Source: Robertkochia sediminum (GTDB lineage Bacteria; Bacteroidota; Bacteroidia; Flavobacteriales; Flavobacteriaceae). From it: 64,000 bases of DNA. The notes under the pieces were generated by a model. It was not told the DNA's origin, did no database searches, and worked only from the letters and a program-made list of their open reading frames with translations. A program made the translations under genes and the position numbers. The stretch lies in the NCBI RefSeq assembly GCF_016786255.1, contig NZ_JADMKT010000080.1, positions 8,796 to 72,795 of the forward strand, in the 5' to 3' direction. Below are positions 50,563-60,759 of the stretch, piece after piece; the first letter of the stretch is position 1; each line of letters opens with the position of its first letter.

Positions 50563-50635
50563 ATGCTTTCCCGCGCTCGTTCGCCCTTATTTTCGAAGCA
50601 TTCGCTCGCGACGGATTCCACTCTCATTTTACTTT

Positions 50636-50663
50636 TACCTTTGCTTCAATAACCGTATTTTTG
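50636..50663 (+). promoter_or_regulatory. Two -7 boxes upstream of leuS
   Basis: TACCTTTG (50636-50643) and TATTTTTG (50656-50663) both match TAnnTTTG; the second is 65 bp before the leuS ATG. No good TTG partner is seen. Confidence 0.4.
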
Positions 50664-50727
50664 CCCCTTAGATAAAAGCAATACATACAGGGTATTCCGC
50701 CTGTTTAGAAATACACTAAGAGCAGTA

Positions 50728-53541
50728 ATGAAGTACAATTTCAACGAGATCGAGGCCAAATGGCAAAAGTACTGGGCCGAAAATCAAACCTTCAAGGCAG
50801 AGAACCAATCAGACAAGCCAAAATTCTATGTGCTTGACATGTTCCCTTATCCCTCCGGGGCAGGATTGCATGTGGGGCATCCGCTGGGGTATATCGCTTC
50901 TGATATCTACGCCCGTTACAAGCGCCATAAAGGATTTAATGTGTTGCACCCTATGGGGTATGATAGTTTCGGGTTGCCGGCAGAGCAATACGCTATCCAA
51001 ACCGGTCAGCACCCTGCACTTACTACCGAGGCCAATATCTCTCGTTACCGGGAGCAGCTGGATCAAATAGGATTCTCTTTTGACTGGAGCCGTGAGGAGC
51101 GTACTTCAGATCCGTCGTTCTACAAGTGGACGCAATGGATCTTTATCCAGCTTTTTAATTCGTGGTACGATAAGGGGGCAGAGAAAAGTCGCCCGGTAAG
51201 CGAACTTGTAGCGATCTTCGAAACAAAGGGTAATGCTGAGCTTGTTGCGGCCTGTGATGACGATACGCCCGGATTCACAGCAGAAGGGTGGAATGCTATG
51301 AATGCAGAAGAGCAGGAGCAAATGCTGCTTAAATACCGCCTTACCTATCTCGCCGATGCCGAGGTGAACTGGTGTCCTGCACTGGGTACGGTACTCGCAA
51401 ATGATGAGATCGTGAATGGCGTTTCTGAGCGGGGAGGTCACCCTGTAGTACGCAAGAAAATGACCCAATGGAGTATGCGGATCTCTGCCTTTGCTGAGCG
51501 CCTGCTTCAGGGACTGGAAGGACTCGACTGGCCGGAGCCTCTTAAGGATATTCAGCGTAACTGGATCGGAAAATCTGTAGGGGCCCAGGTGCATTTTAAT
51601 ATCAAGGATCACGAAGGTCAGATCTCTGTGTTTACGACCAGGCCTGATACTATTTTCGGAGTGTCGTTCATGACCCTGGCCCCTGAGCATGACCTGGTGA
51701 AAAAGATCACTACTAACGAACAACGCGAAGCTGTTGAGGCCTATGTCGCTGCTACTGCCAAGCGCAGTGAGCGTGAGCGTATGGCCGATGTAAAGAATAT
51801 TACCGGGGTGTTTACTGGGGCATACGCCCTGCACCCGTTCACGGGTGAAGAGATCCCTGTGTGGATCGGAGATTACGTCCTGGCAGGTTACGGAACCGGT
51901 GCGGTAATGGCAGTACCTTGCGGAGATCAGAGAGATCACGATTTTGCAAGACATTTCGGGTTGCCGATCCCTAATATCTTTGAGGGAGTGGATACGACCG
52001 AAGAGGCGTTTGCCGATAAGGAGAACACAGTGATCGCCAATTCTGATTTTATAAGCGGTATGCCGTATAAAGAGGCTAGTGCTGCAGTGATCGCCGCCCT
52101 TGAAGAGAAGGGGCAGGGTGAAGGAAAGATCAATTACCGCTTGCGCGATGCCGTGTTTTCGAGACAGCGTTATTGGGGAGAGCCTTTCCCGGTTTACTAC
52201 GTGAACGGCCTGCCTAAAATGATCGATCCCGAACACCTGCCGATCGCTTTGCCGGAGGTAGAGAAATACCTCCCTACCGAAACCGGGGAGCCGCCGCTGG
52301 GTAATGCCGCTGTATGGGCATGGGATACTACAGCCAATACGGTGGTAGATAACAGTCTTATCGATCATAAAACGGTATTCCCACTCGAACTTAATACCAT
52401 GCCAGGATGGGCAGGTAGCTCCTGGTATTTTAACCGTTATATGGATGCAGGGAATGCCGATGCTTTTGCTTCTCAGGAGGCACTTGCATACTGGAAAGAT
52501 GTCGATCTGTATATAGGAGGAAGTGAGCACGCTACCGGACACTTGCTATACAGCCGTTTCTGGCAGAAATTCCTCTTTGATCTCGGGCATCTTCCTGTAG
52601 ATGAATACGCGAAAAAACTGATCAACCAGGGAATGATCCTGGGAACCAGTGCCTTTGTTTACCGATTGGAGAACTCCAATACGTTTGTATCGAAGAACCT
52701 CGTTGGTGACAGAGCTGTTCAGGCGATCCATGCCGATGTGAGTATGGTGAACGCTTCTGATGAGCTCGATGTGGAAGCCTTTAAACTATGGCGTCCTGAG
52801 TTTGCCGATGCCGAATTCGAAATGGAAGACGGTAAATATGTGGTAGGCAGAGAAGTGGAAAAAATGTCCAAGTCGAAGTACAATGTGGTGAATCCCGATG
52901 ATATTTGCCAGGAGTACGGTGCCGATACCCTGAGGATGTACGAGATGTTCCTGGGGCCTCTGGAGCAGGCAAAACCATGGAATACAGCTGGTATTACCGG
53001 AGTGCACAACTTCCTGAAGAAGCTGTGGAAGCTTTATTTCGGGAAAGAAGAACTCATAGTTACCGATGAGCAACCATCGGCCGAAAGTTTGAAATCACTG
53101 CATAAGACCATTAAGAAGGTCGAAGAAGATATCGAGAATTTCTCTTTTAATACCTCCGTGTCGACCTTTATGATCTGTGTGAACGAACTTACTGCACAAA
53201 AATGTCACAGCAGAGCTATCCTGGAGCCCCTGGCCGTATTGATGTCGCCTTATGCACCACACATCGCAGAAGAGCTATGGCATAAGCTGGGACACGATAC
53301 CTCTGTGGCTCATGCAGCATTCCCGGTGTTCGAAGAGAAATACCTTGTGGAAAGTACCAAGACGTATCCGATCTCTTTTAACGGGAAGATGCGTTTTACC
53401 ATGGAGCTTTCCCTGGATCTTAATAAGGAAGAGATCGAGAAGGTGGTGATGGCCGATGAGCGCACTCAGGATCAGTTGGGAGGAAGAACGCCTAAGAAGG
53501 TGATCGTTGTTCCCGGAAAGATCGTTAATATCGTAGGGTAA
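50728..53541 (+). CDS. leuS: Leucyl-tRNA synthetase
   Basis: 937-aa class I synthetase charging tRNA-Leu. HIGH motif as His48-Val-Gly-His51 in [21 protein letters not shown] at 712-716 (EKMSKSKYN). A CP1 editing domain lies between (about 230-430), and the C-terminal anticodon domain ends in [14 protein letters not shown]. The stop codon abuts the start of the SemiSWEET gene. Confidence 0.97.
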   Translation: MKYNFNEIEAKWQKYWAENQTFKAENQSDKPKFYVLDMFPYPSGAGLHVGHPLGYIASDIYARYKRHKGFNVLHPMGYDSFGLPAEQYAIQTGQHPALTTEANISRYREQLDQIGFSFDWSREERTSDPSFYKWTQWIFIQLFNSWYDKGAEKSRPVSELVAIFETKGNAELVAACDDDTPGFTAEGWNAMNAEEQEQMLLKYRLTYLADAEVNWCPALGTVLANDEIVNGVSERGGHPVVRKKMTQWSMRISAFAERLLQGLEGLDWPEPLKDIQRNWIGKSVGAQVHFNIKDHEGQISVFTTRPDTIFGVSFMTLAPEHDLVKKITTNEQREAVEAYVAATAKRSERERMADVKNITGVFTGAYALHPFTGEEIPVWIGDYVLAGYGTGAVMAVPCGDQRDHDFARHFGLPIPNIFEGVDTTEEAFADKENTVIANSDFISGMPYKEASAAVIAALEEKGQGEGKINYRLRDAVFSRQRYWGEPFPVYYVNGLPKMIDPEHLPIALPEVEKYLPTETGEPPLGNAAVWAWDTTANTVVDNSLIDHKTVFPLELNTMPGWAGSSWYFNRYMDAGNADAFASQEALAYWKDVDLYIGGSEHATGHLLYSRFWQKFLFDLGHLPVDEYAKKLINQGMILGTSAFVYRLENSNTFVSKNLVGDRAVQAIHADVSMVNASDELDVEAFKLWRPEFADAEFEMEDGKYVVGREVEKMSKSKYNVVNPDDICQEYGADTLRMYEMFLGPLEQAKPWNTAGITGVHNFLKKLWKLYFGKEELIVTDEQPSAESLKSLHKTIKKVEEDIENFSFNTSVSTFMICVNELTAQKCHSRAILEPLAVLMSPYAPHIAEELWHKLGHDTSVAHAAFPVFEEKYLVESTKTYPISFNGKMRFTMELSLDLNKEEIEKVVMADERTQDQLGGRTPKKVIVVPGKIVNIVG

Positions 53542-53808
53542 ATGGAGTTTAATTTTTCAGAGGTGTTTGGGTTGATCGCGGCGGTGTGTACCACCATTGC
53601 TTTCGTACCTCAGGTATGGCAGATCTGGAAAACGAAGAAGGTAGACGACATCTCCCTGACCATGTATCTGATCTTTTTTACCGGGGTGGTCTTCTGGCTT
53701 ATCTACGGAATTCTTATAAAGAGTCTTTCTGTAACTCTCGCAAATACGGTTACACTCGTGCTAGTCTCCATAATATTGGGGATGAAGATTAGATATCGCG
53801 ATAAATAG
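53542..53808 (+). CDS. SemiSWEET-type small sugar transporter
   Basis: 88 aa, three predicted helices (about 8-28, 38-58, 65-82) and the PQ-loop motif FVPQVWQIWKTKKVDDIS. SemiSWEETs dimerise to move sugars by facilitated diffusion. The ATG follows the leuS TAA with no gap, so it is presumably co-transcribed. Confidence 0.9.
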   Translation: MEFNFSEVFGLIAAVCTTIAFVPQVWQIWKTKKVDDISLTMYLIFFTGVVFWLIYGILIKSLSVTLANTVTLVLVSIILGMKIRYRDK

Positions 53809-53813
53809 CATAA

Positions 53814-53842
53814 TGACCCCCTAATTTTAGGGGGTCTTTTTT
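53814..53842 (+). terminator. Terminator of leuS-SemiSWEET
   Basis: GACCCCCT/AGGGGGTC stem with a short loop, followed by six T. Confidence 0.85.
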
Positions 53843-53936
53843 GTTAAGCTCATAATTCTACAGCCTTTAGTCGATAATTATTTTTTATTCCGCCGGATTG
53901 AAGCATTTTTAAGGATAATCTCTAAAAGCTTCCGTC

Positions 53937-55043
53937 ATGATCATTGGTGTTCCCAAAGAAATTAAGAACAATGAAAGTCGGGTAGGGATGACCCCTTCCG
54001 GCGTTTACGAACTGGTAAAACACGGCCATACGGTAGTCGTGCAGTCAACTGCCGGAGAAGGCAGCGGATTCTTCGATGCCGATTACCAAAAGGTAGGTGC
54101 GACGATCGCGCCAACGATCGAATCGGTATACAGCCAGGCCGAAATGATCGTGAAAGTAAAGGAGCCTATTGCCCGGGAATACGACCTGGTTCAAGAAGGG
54201 CAGGTAGTGTTCACCTACTTCCATTTTGCTTCCAGCGAACCGCTTACGCTGGCCATGTTGAAGAGTAAGGCGGTTTGTATCGCTTACGAGACTGTAGAAG
54301 ATCGCAAGGGCGATCTGCCTTTGCTTACGCCCATGTCTGAGGTAGCCGGAAGGATGGCCATCCAGCAAGGGGCTAAATACCTTGAGAAGCCCATTAAGGG
54401 AAGAGGGGTGCTCCTTGGGGGTGTTCCCGGAGTGGCTCCCGGAAAGGTGCTTGTGCTTGGTGCCGGTGTGGTAGGTATACAGGCGGCCAAGATGGCTGCA
54501 GGTCTTGGAGCTCATGTAACCATCATGGACATTAGTATGGACCGTCTGCGCTATGTGAACGATATCATGCCGCCCCATGTGGTTACTGAATATTCGAACG
54601 AATACAATATACGTAAACACATACGTACCCACGATCTGGTAGTGGGAGGGGTGTTGATACGCGGGGGGAAGGCGCCCAGCCTGATCACAAAAGATATGCT
54701 CAAAGATATGCACCCCGGCGCGGTCATTGTAGATGTGGCCGTAGATCAGGGAGGATGTGTGGAGACTTCAAGGCCAACCACCCATGAAGATCCTACCTTT
54801 ATTATAGACGATGTCGTGCACTATTGCGTGGCGAATATGCCAGGTGCCGTGCCTTATACGTCTACCGTAGCCCTTACTAATGTTACCCTGCCTTATGTGC
54901 TTCGTTTGGCAAATATGGGTTGGGAGAAAGCCTGTGAAGCCGATGCCGGATTAGCCAAAGGACTCAATGTCGTTGGGGGAGAACTGGTCTATGAAGGTAT
55001 AAGTGAGGCTTTTGGGTGGCAGGATGGCGCTATCAAGGCCTGA
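53937..55043 (+). CDS. ald: Alanine dehydrogenase
   Basis: 368-aa NAD-dependent enzyme interconverting alanine and pyruvate with ammonia. Conserved MIIGVPKEIKNNESRVGMTP start with substrate-binding Arg, AEMIVKVKEP (Lys near 75), MSEVAGRMAIQQGAKYLEKP, NAD motif VLGAGVVGIQAAKMAAGLGAHVTIMD (about 177-202) and VDVAVDQGGCVETSRPTTH. Monocistronic as far as seen. Confidence 0.96.
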   Translation: MIIGVPKEIKNNESRVGMTPSGVYELVKHGHTVVVQSTAGEGSGFFDADYQKVGATIAPTIESVYSQAEMIVKVKEPIAREYDLVQEGQVVFTYFHFASSEPLTLAMLKSKAVCIAYETVEDRKGDLPLLTPMSEVAGRMAIQQGAKYLEKPIKGRGVLLGGVPGVAPGKVLVLGAGVVGIQAAKMAAGLGAHVTIMDISMDRLRYVNDIMPPHVVTEYSNEYNIRKHIRTHDLVVGGVLIRGGKAPSLITKDMLKDMHPGAVIVDVAVDQGGCVETSRPTTHEDPTFIIDDVVHYCVANMPGAVPYTSTVALTNVTLPYVLRLANMGWEKACEADAGLAKGLNVVGGELVYEGISEAFGWQDGAIKA

Positions 55044-55124
55044 TGCTGTCAAAGCGTCCTGAAGTATTTTTTGGCGGGATATTTGCTTAGGTTTTGGTAA
55101 ATTTAAGCTTAAAATGTAAAAGAT

Positions 55125-55811
55125 ATGAGCTATTGGATATTGATCGGATTGATCGGGTTGGTGAGTATGGTGGTAAGTTCTACCCTGAAGAATAAGTTCA
55201 GACACTACTCCAAAGTGCATTTGCAAAACGGAATGAGTGGAGCAGAGATCGCAAGGCAGATGCTACACGATCACGGGATCACCGATGTGAAAGTGATCTC
55301 GACACCGGGAATGCTTACCGACCATTATAACCCTGCAAAGAAAACTGTAAACCTCAGTGAAGGTGTATACAGCCAGCGTAACGCTGCTGCTGCGGCAGTT
55401 GCTGCCCACGAATGCGGACATGCCGTGCAACACGCCAAAGGATATGAGTGGCTGCAATTTCGTTCCAAACTCGTACCTGTGGTTAGTGTGGCTTCAGGAA
55501 TGTCGGTTTGGGTGATCTTCGGCGGACTGGTACTTGCGGCTTCTACTTCGTTTGGGTATACCATCGCAGTGATCGGGTTGGCTATGTATGCCTTGGGGAC
55601 CCTGTTTAGCTTTGTGACCCTGCCTGTGGAATACGATGCGAGTAACCGTGCCCTTGCCTGGCTCAAGAATCGCAATATGGTAACGCACAACGAGCTTCAG
55701 GGTGCTGAAGATTCCCTTAAATGGGCTGCCCGAACCTATGTGGTAGCCGCTGTTGGTTCACTGGCAACCCTGCTGTATTTCGCTATGCAGGTTTTCGGAG
55801 GAAGAGATTAA
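55125..55811 (+). CDS. Membrane zinc metallopeptidase (YugP-like, DUF2324)
   Basis: 228-aa integral membrane protein. One N-terminal helix (about 1-18), the zinc site in AAHECGHAVQHAKGY (HExxH about 91-95), three hydrophobic segments further on (about 118-172 and 203-222). The family is widespread but its substrate is unknown. Confidence 0.9.
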   Translation: MSYWILIGLIGLVSMVVSSTLKNKFRHYSKVHLQNGMSGAEIARQMLHDHGITDVKVISTPGMLTDHYNPAKKTVNLSEGVYSQRNAAAAAVAAHECGHAVQHAKGYEWLQFRSKLVPVVSVASGMSVWVIFGGLVLAASTSFGYTIAVIGLAMYALGTLFSFVTLPVEYDASNRALAWLKNRNMVTHNELQGAEDSLKWAARTYVVAAVGSLATLLYFAMQVFGGRD

Positions 55812-55834
55812 GCCCTTTTGAAATAACAAAGAAT

Positions 55835-55859
55835 AGCCCGGATCACCGGGCTTTTTTTG
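55835..55859 (+). terminator. Terminator between the metallopeptidase and Lrp genes
   Basis: AGCCCGG-ATCA-CCGGGCT stem followed by seven T; probably serves both convergent genes. Confidence 0.85.
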
Positions 55860-56330
55860 TTATAACCCGATCTGTCGGTCGATCTGTTGGTTGAGCGATA
55901 TAAAGGTTTCGGTCCGGCTTACCCCTTCAATGGCCTGTATTTGGGTATTCAGCAGTTGCATGAGGTGTTCGTTGTCCCGGCACAGAAGTTTGATCAGTAT
56001 CGACCAGTTCCCTGTAGTATAATGGCATTCGAGAACTTCGGGGATCTCCCGAAGCTGTTTTACGGCTTCAGGATTTCGCATGGCCTTGTCCAGGTAGATG
56101 CCAATAAATGCCATCGTGCTATAGCCCAGAACCTTCGGATTGATAACGAACTTAGATCCCGTAATGAGTCCGGAAGATTCAAGCTTGCGCAGGCGTTGGT
56201 GGACTGCGGCGCCTGAGATCCCCAATTTTCTTCCGATCTCAAGTATAGGCTTCCGGGCATCTTCCATAAGGTGTCTGAGGATCTCTTTGTCGATCCCGTC
56301 TATGGTAATACGTTCCTGGTTGGATTTCAT
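55860..56330 (-). CDS. Lrp/AsnC family transcriptional regulator
   Basis: 156 aa. N-terminal HTH (IDKEILRHLMEDARKPILEIGRKLGISGAAVHQRLRKLESSGLI, about 12-55) and C-terminal RAM ligand domain (GIYLDKAMRNPEAVKQLREIPEVLECHYTTGNWSILIKL...). It lies 83 bp downstream of the saccharopine-dehydrogenase-family gene on the same strand and could respond to lysine or a related amino acid; inference from context only. Confidence 0.93.
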   Translation of the reverse strand: MKSNQERITIDGIDKEILRHLMEDARKPILEIGRKLGISGAAVHQRLRKLESSGLITGSKFVINPKVLGYSTMAFIGIYLDKAMRNPEAVKQLREIPEVLECHYTTGNWSILIKLLCRDNEHLMQLLNTQIQAIEGVSRTETFISLNQQIDRQIGL

Positions 56331-56413
56331 GGTGCTTTCTGATTTTCAATAAAATTACAGAAAAGCAGACAATATGAAATGAAAACTCCGAAAATACGTC
56401 GGCTTGTACAATG

Positions 56414-57784
56414 TTACCCGGCTACATTATCCGGATTGTAACCCAGGTAGGGGACTTCGAATTCGCTGAATTCGATATCGTACTCTTTTAGTTCCTTCAT
56501 TACAGGGTCGTAGATCTCTTTGTAAATAGGGATCCTTACCCCGGTGAGTTTAAAGTTGCCTTTCAGGATCTGCAGGGTAGCAATACCCACAGGCAGGCCT
56601 ACTGTTTTAGACATGGCTGTATACCTCTGGTCTTTTCCGATGACCACCATATGGCTATCCAGTTGTTTTTTCACCCCGTTGATCTCGTATCCGAACTTGT
56701 GGTACATCACGATCATATCTTTGTCTTCCGGGTCCAGGGTCCATTTTTCCTCCAGGATCTTTTGGAGGGCCTGGGCCGGAGTGGCATCCATTATACCTAT
56801 GGTCTTTGTGTTGCTGAAAAGGTCGAGGTCCACGAGCTTCTGCCACATAATATCATCCTGATCGATCTTCAGGTAATGGCGTAGCTTTAGTTCAATAGAA
56901 TCGGTAGGGGAGTATGGCAGGAAAGCATTTACAAATTCCCGGTAGGTCATATCTTCAGAGCCTTCCAGGGTAAAGCTGTCGTCAGTCATGCCTAATTGCA
57001 CGAACATATTCCAGGCACGTGAATATCCAACCCGGCGCATGGTGCCGCGATAAAGGGTGAGCGCATCCTGGAGTCCGTAGGCGTCCCTGTATTTTAAGGA
57101 ATCCCTGTTGGCGTATCCCTCAAACCAGCCATAGCCTTCAATTTCCATGAATTCGGTACGGCGAAAGAGTTTGTTGTAGGGAATGTATTTGTATTTGCCT
57201 TCCTGAATAAATTTGGCAACCCCACCTTGTCCGGCAACCACTACGTTTCTCGGATTCCAGGTAAACTTGTAGTTCCACAGGTTGTTGTCGCTCTCCGGAG
57301 CTACGAGTCCGCCGGTAAACGATTCAAAGAGGAGCATCTTCCCGCCCTTGCTGCGTATTTGGTCTATTACCTGCATGGCACTCATATGGTCGATCCCCGG
57401 ATCTACGCCGATCTCATTGAGAAATAACAATCCTTTTTCCTGGGCTTCTTCGTGCAGGGCTTCCATTTCGGCACTCACATAGGAGGCGGTAACCATATGC
57501 TTTTCGTATTTCAGGCAATCGCGGGCAATATTAATATGAAGTCTTGCAGGGAGCATAGAGATCACGAGGTCGTGACTTGCTATGGCCTTCCCGCGCTCTT
57601 CCTCTGCAAAAATATCTAACTTTACAGCCTGACACCGCTCACTGTCCATACATGCCTTTTGGGCGTTTTCAAGATTGATGTCGGCTATGGTGAGTTGCAG
57701 ATCGTGAGCTGCGCCTTTTTCAAGTAGGTAAGGTATAAGGTATGACGTCGATTTTCCGGCGCCAAAGATGAGGATCTTGTTCAT
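56414..57784 (-). CDS. Saccharopine dehydrogenase family protein
   Basis: 456 aa. Rossmann motif ILIFGAGKSTSYLIPYLL (about 4-21), then MLPARLHINIARDCLKYEKHMVTASYVSAEM, EIGVDPGIDHMSAMQVIDQI and a C-terminal domain with MVVIGKDQRYTAMSKTVGLPVGIA. Resembles the alpha-aminoadipate semialdehyde synthase saccharopine-dehydrogenase branch. Probably a lysine-catabolism enzyme, but specificity is inferred. Divergent from the DUF423 gene. Confidence 0.92.
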   Translation of the reverse strand: MNKILIFGAGKSTSYLIPYLLEKGAAHDLQLTIADINLENAQKACMDSERCQAVKLDIFAEEERGKAIASHDLVISMLPARLHINIARDCLKYEKHMVTASYVSAEMEALHEEAQEKGLLFLNEIGVDPGIDHMSAMQVIDQIRSKGGKMLLFESFTGGLVAPESDNNLWNYKFTWNPRNVVVAGQGGVAKFIQEGKYKYIPYNKLFRRTEFMEIEGYGWFEGYANRDSLKYRDAYGLQDALTLYRGTMRRVGYSRAWNMFVQLGMTDDSFTLEGSEDMTYREFVNAFLPYSPTDSIELKLRHYLKIDQDDIMWQKLVDLDLFSNTKTIGIMDATPAQALQKILEEKWTLDPEDKDMIVMYHKFGYEINGVKKQLDSHMVVIGKDQRYTAMSKTVGLPVGIATLQILKGNFKLTGVRIPIYKEIYDPVMKELKEYDIEFSEFEVPYLGYNPDNVAG

Positions 57785-57853
57785 GGTGTGTCGGTTAATT
57801 TAACACGAATGTATTAAAATGTTAATTCTATAACAATTTCAAGCTAGTTAATT

Positions 57854-58240
57854 ATGACAAGAACATTATTGATCACAGGGGCTATTTTCGGAGCCCTAGC
57901 AGTAATACTGGGGGCTTTCGGGGCACACGGACTTAAGAATCTGGTAGATGCTCAGGCCATTAAGACCTTTGAGACCGGGGTTAAATATCAAATGTATCAC
58001 GCCCTGTTGCTTATAGCTGTGGCGCATTTACCTCACCTTTCTGTTCAGGCCAAAACGGCAGTATTTTATCTGGTGCTTACCGGGGTGCTTATGTTTTCGG
58101 GTTCAATTTATTTGCTGGCGACCAATAGTATGACCGCCTTCGATTTTAAGAAGATAGGCTTTGTGACGCCCATTGGCGGCACACTGCTTATCGCAGCGTG
58201 GGGTGTGCTCATTTATCAGTTTTTTAGTTGGAAAAAATAA
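57854..58240 (+). CDS. DUF423 membrane protein
   Basis: 128 aa with four hydrophobic helices. Family features: GAIFGALAVILGAFGAHGLKN (about 9-29), FETGVKYQMYHALLL, and C-terminal PIGGTLLIAAWGVLIYQF. Function unknown across the family. Confidence 0.92.
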   Translation: MTRTLLITGAIFGALAVILGAFGAHGLKNLVDAQAIKTFETGVKYQMYHALLLIAVAHLPHLSVQAKTAVFYLVLTGVLMFSGSIYLLATNSMTAFDFKKIGFVTPIGGTLLIAAWGVLIYQFFSWKK

Positions 58241-58252
58241 CACGCTCAAACG

Positions 58253-58282
58253 TTGTAGTACGGGAGTTATTTCCTAATTTTG
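58253..58282 (+). promoter_or_regulatory. pckA promoter (TTG-N19-TAATTTTG)
   Basis: TTG (58253-58255) and TAATTTTG (58275-58282) are separated by 19 bp, a very good consensus match 32 bp before the pckA ATG. Confidence 0.7.
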
Positions 58283-58314
58283 ACCCATCTTTAATCCAAT
58301 AAACTACTAGTACT

Positions 58315-59925
58315 ATGGTTGACAAAGCCCTGGTTACGAATTCAATTTCTTTAAAAAAGTATGGGATCAATAATGCCAAGGTGCATTACCAATTAGATCC
58401 TGAAACACTGCACAAGATCACGCTGGAAAAGAATATGGGCAGAGAGGCCTCTTCGGGGGCTCTCGCTGTTAATACCGGAGAGTTTACCGGACGTTCCCCC
58501 AAAGATCGTTTCATTGTTCGCGATGAGATCACTGCCGATAAAGTGTGGTGGGGAAATATCAACAAGCCGTTCGAAGCAGATAAATTTGATGCCTTATACG
58601 ACAAGGTCGTTGCCTATCTTGACGATAAGGAAGTCTATGTGCGCGACTGTTATGCCTGTGCCGATGAGAACTATAAGACCAACATTCGTGTGATCAATGA
58701 GTATCCATGGAGTAATTTGTTCGCTTACAATATGTTCATTCGTCCTGAAGCTGAAGAGCTTAAAGGTTTTGAAGAAGAATGGACCGTGATCAATGCGCCC
58801 GGTTTTATGGCCGATCCTGAGGTTGATGGTACGCGTCAGCATAACTTTGCGATCCTCAACTTTACCCGTAAGGTGGCTCTTATCGGAGGAACCGGATATA
58901 CCGGCGAGATCAAGAAAGGGATCTTTTCGGCGCTTAATTTCGAGCTTCCTGTTTTCAAGAACACCCTTCCTATGCATTGTAGTGCCAATATAGGGAACGA
59001 TGGCGATACCGCTATTTTCTTCGGACTCTCAGGAACAGGAAAAACAACGCTCTCGGCCGATCCGAACAGAAAACTTATCGGGGACGACGAGCACGGATGG
59101 ACCAGTGAGAATACGGTATTCAATTTTGAAGGTGGCTGCTATGCTAAGGTGATCAATCTCAGTGCAGAAAGTGAGCCGGAGATATTTGGCGCTATTAAGA
59201 AAGGAGCGATCCTTGAGAATGTGATCATGAACGATCAAGGTGAGGTCGATTTTGCCGACACCAGTATCACCCAAAATACCAGGGTGAGCTACCCGATTGA
59301 TCATATCGATAATATCCAAAAACCATCTATAGGTAAGAACCCAAAGAATATCTTTTTCCTTACTGCCGATGCCTTTGGAGTACTGCCTCCTATTTCGAAG
59401 CTGACTCCCGGGCAGGCTGCATATCACTTTATAAGCGGGTATACCGCTAAGGTGGCGGGTACCGAGGCTGGGATCGATGAGCCGGTACCATCTTTTTCTG
59501 CTTGTTTCGGAGCGCCTTTTATGCCGTTACATCCTACCAAATATGCAGAAATGCTGAGTGCTAAGATGAAAGAGGCCGGTGTTAATGTATGGTTGATCAA
59601 TACCGGGTGGACCGGCGGGCCTTATGGGGTAGGTAAGCGAATGGCGCTTAAATACACCCGAGCCATGATCACTGCCGCCATGAACGGTGAGCTCGGAGAG
59701 ACCATTAACCATGAAGATTATCATATACATTCTGTGTTCGGAGTGGCCCAGCCACGAACATGTCCAGGAGTGCCGACCGAAGTGTTGAGCTCAAGACAAA
59801 CATGGAATAATGATGAAGGGTATTACGCCAAAGCGCAACAGCTGGCAGATGCCTTCAAAGAGAATTTCAAGAAGTTTGAAGAATATGCTAATGACGAGAT
59901 CAAAGCAGGAGGCCCCCTGGTTTGA
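58315..59925 (+). CDS. pckA: Phosphoenolpyruvate carboxykinase (ATP)
   Basis: 536-aa gluconeogenic enzyme, oxaloacetate plus ATP to PEP. Substrate-binding TGEFTGRSPKDRFIV (about 52-66), kinase-1a P-loop GLSGTGKTTLSAD (about 236-248), metal/active-site segments IGDDEHGWTSENTVFNFEGGCYAK and NTGWTGGPYGVGKRM. Normal length. Own promoter and terminator. Confidence 0.97.
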   Translation: MVDKALVTNSISLKKYGINNAKVHYQLDPETLHKITLEKNMGREASSGALAVNTGEFTGRSPKDRFIVRDEITADKVWWGNINKPFEADKFDALYDKVVAYLDDKEVYVRDCYACADENYKTNIRVINEYPWSNLFAYNMFIRPEAEELKGFEEEWTVINAPGFMADPEVDGTRQHNFAILNFTRKVALIGGTGYTGEIKKGIFSALNFELPVFKNTLPMHCSANIGNDGDTAIFFGLSGTGKTTLSADPNRKLIGDDEHGWTSENTVFNFEGGCYAKVINLSAESEPEIFGAIKKGAILENVIMNDQGEVDFADTSITQNTRVSYPIDHIDNIQKPSIGKNPKNIFFLTADAFGVLPPISKLTPGQAAYHFISGYTAKVAGTEAGIDEPVPSFSACFGAPFMPLHPTKYAEMLSAKMKEAGVNVWLINTGWTGGPYGVGKRMALKYTRAMITAAMNGELGETINHEDYHIHSVFGVAQPRTCPGVPTEVLSSRQTWNNDEGYYAKAQQLADAFKENFKKFEEYANDEIKAGGPLV

Positions 59926-59949
59926 TCAGGTTATCTAAAGTGTTAATGA

Positions 59950-59982
59950 AAAAAAACCTCCGGGATCTCCGGAGGTTTTTTT
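59950..59982. terminator. Bidirectional terminator between pckA and hemD
   Basis: AACCTCCGG-GATCT-CCGGAGGTT stem flanked by A-run and T-run, so it works on both strands for the convergent genes. Confidence 0.85.
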
Positions 59983-59998
59983 ATTTAGAAAACTAAAA

Positions 59999-60745
59999 TT
60001 ATTTCTTGTTGTTCTTCTCGATATAGCGTTCCAGTGCCATGGTCATAGAAGGTGAATCCGGTGTTGGCGCTTCGATATCAATGCGGAGTCCTGCTTCTGC
60101 AGCTGCCTTTTGCGTGGTGTTTCCGAACACAGCGATCCTTGTATTGTTCTGTTTGAAATCAGGGAAGTTCTTTAAAAGTGACTCAATTCCTGAAGGGCTG
60201 AAGAATACCAGGATGTCGTACGTTACATCAGAAAGATCAGACAGGTCACTGATCACGGTCTTGAAAAGAATAGCACGTTGCCAGTTTACCTTTAACTCGT
60301 CAAGCGTATCGGGTACGATAGGCTTAAGGATGTCTGAAGAAGGTAGAAGGAATTTTTCATCCTTGTATTTCTTGATCATGGGCGCAAGCTCCTGGAAAGT
60401 ACGCTTACCAACATAGATCTTACGCTTACGGTATACTACATATTTTTGAAGGTAGTAGGCTACAGCTTCAGACTGGCAGAAATACTTCATTGTGTCCGGC
60501 ACTTTGAATCGCATTTCTTCTGCAATTCTGAAAAAGTGATCTACCGCATTTCTACTGGTAAGTATAATAGCAGTAAAGTCTTTCAGGTCGATCTTTTGTT
60601 GTCTTACCTCTTTGGCATCTACACCTTCAACATGAATGAAAGGCCTGAAATCTACTTTAATTTTTTGTTTTTCAACGAGTCTCGAGTAGGGTGAATTCTC
60701 TACTTTAGGTTCGGGCTGGGAAACTAAGATGGTCTTAACTTTCAT
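59999..60745 (-). CDS. hemD: Uroporphyrinogen-III synthase
   Basis: 248-aa HemD-family protein: two alpha/beta halves with FTAIILTSRNAVDHFF (about 53-68) and YDILVFFSPSGIESLLKNFP (about 174-193), the family's paired motif, and a C-terminal RIAVFGNTTQKAAAEAGLRIDIEAPTPDS. It cyclises hydroxymethylbilane with ring-D inversion in heme synthesis. Sequence similarity in this family is low, so confidence is moderate to high. It lies 14 bp after the DUF4271 gene. Confidence 0.88.
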   Translation of the reverse strand: MKVKTILVSQPEPKVENSPYSRLVEKQKIKVDFRPFIHVEGVDAKEVRQQKIDLKDFTAIILTSRNAVDHFFRIAEEMRFKVPDTMKYFCQSEAVAYYLQKYVVYRKRKIYVGKRTFQELAPMIKKYKDEKFLLPSSDILKPIVPDTLDELKVNWQRAILFKTVISDLSDLSDVTYDILVFFSPSGIESLLKNFPDFKQNNTRIAVFGNTTQKAAAEAGLRIDIEAPTPDSPSMTMALERYIEKNNKK

Positions 60746-60759
60746 GGGTGCTATTAAGT

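Noticed and set aside
51106-52542. 478-codon ORF antisense to leuS
   Set aside because: Shadow of the leuS codon pattern with no domain or signal; leuS is intact.
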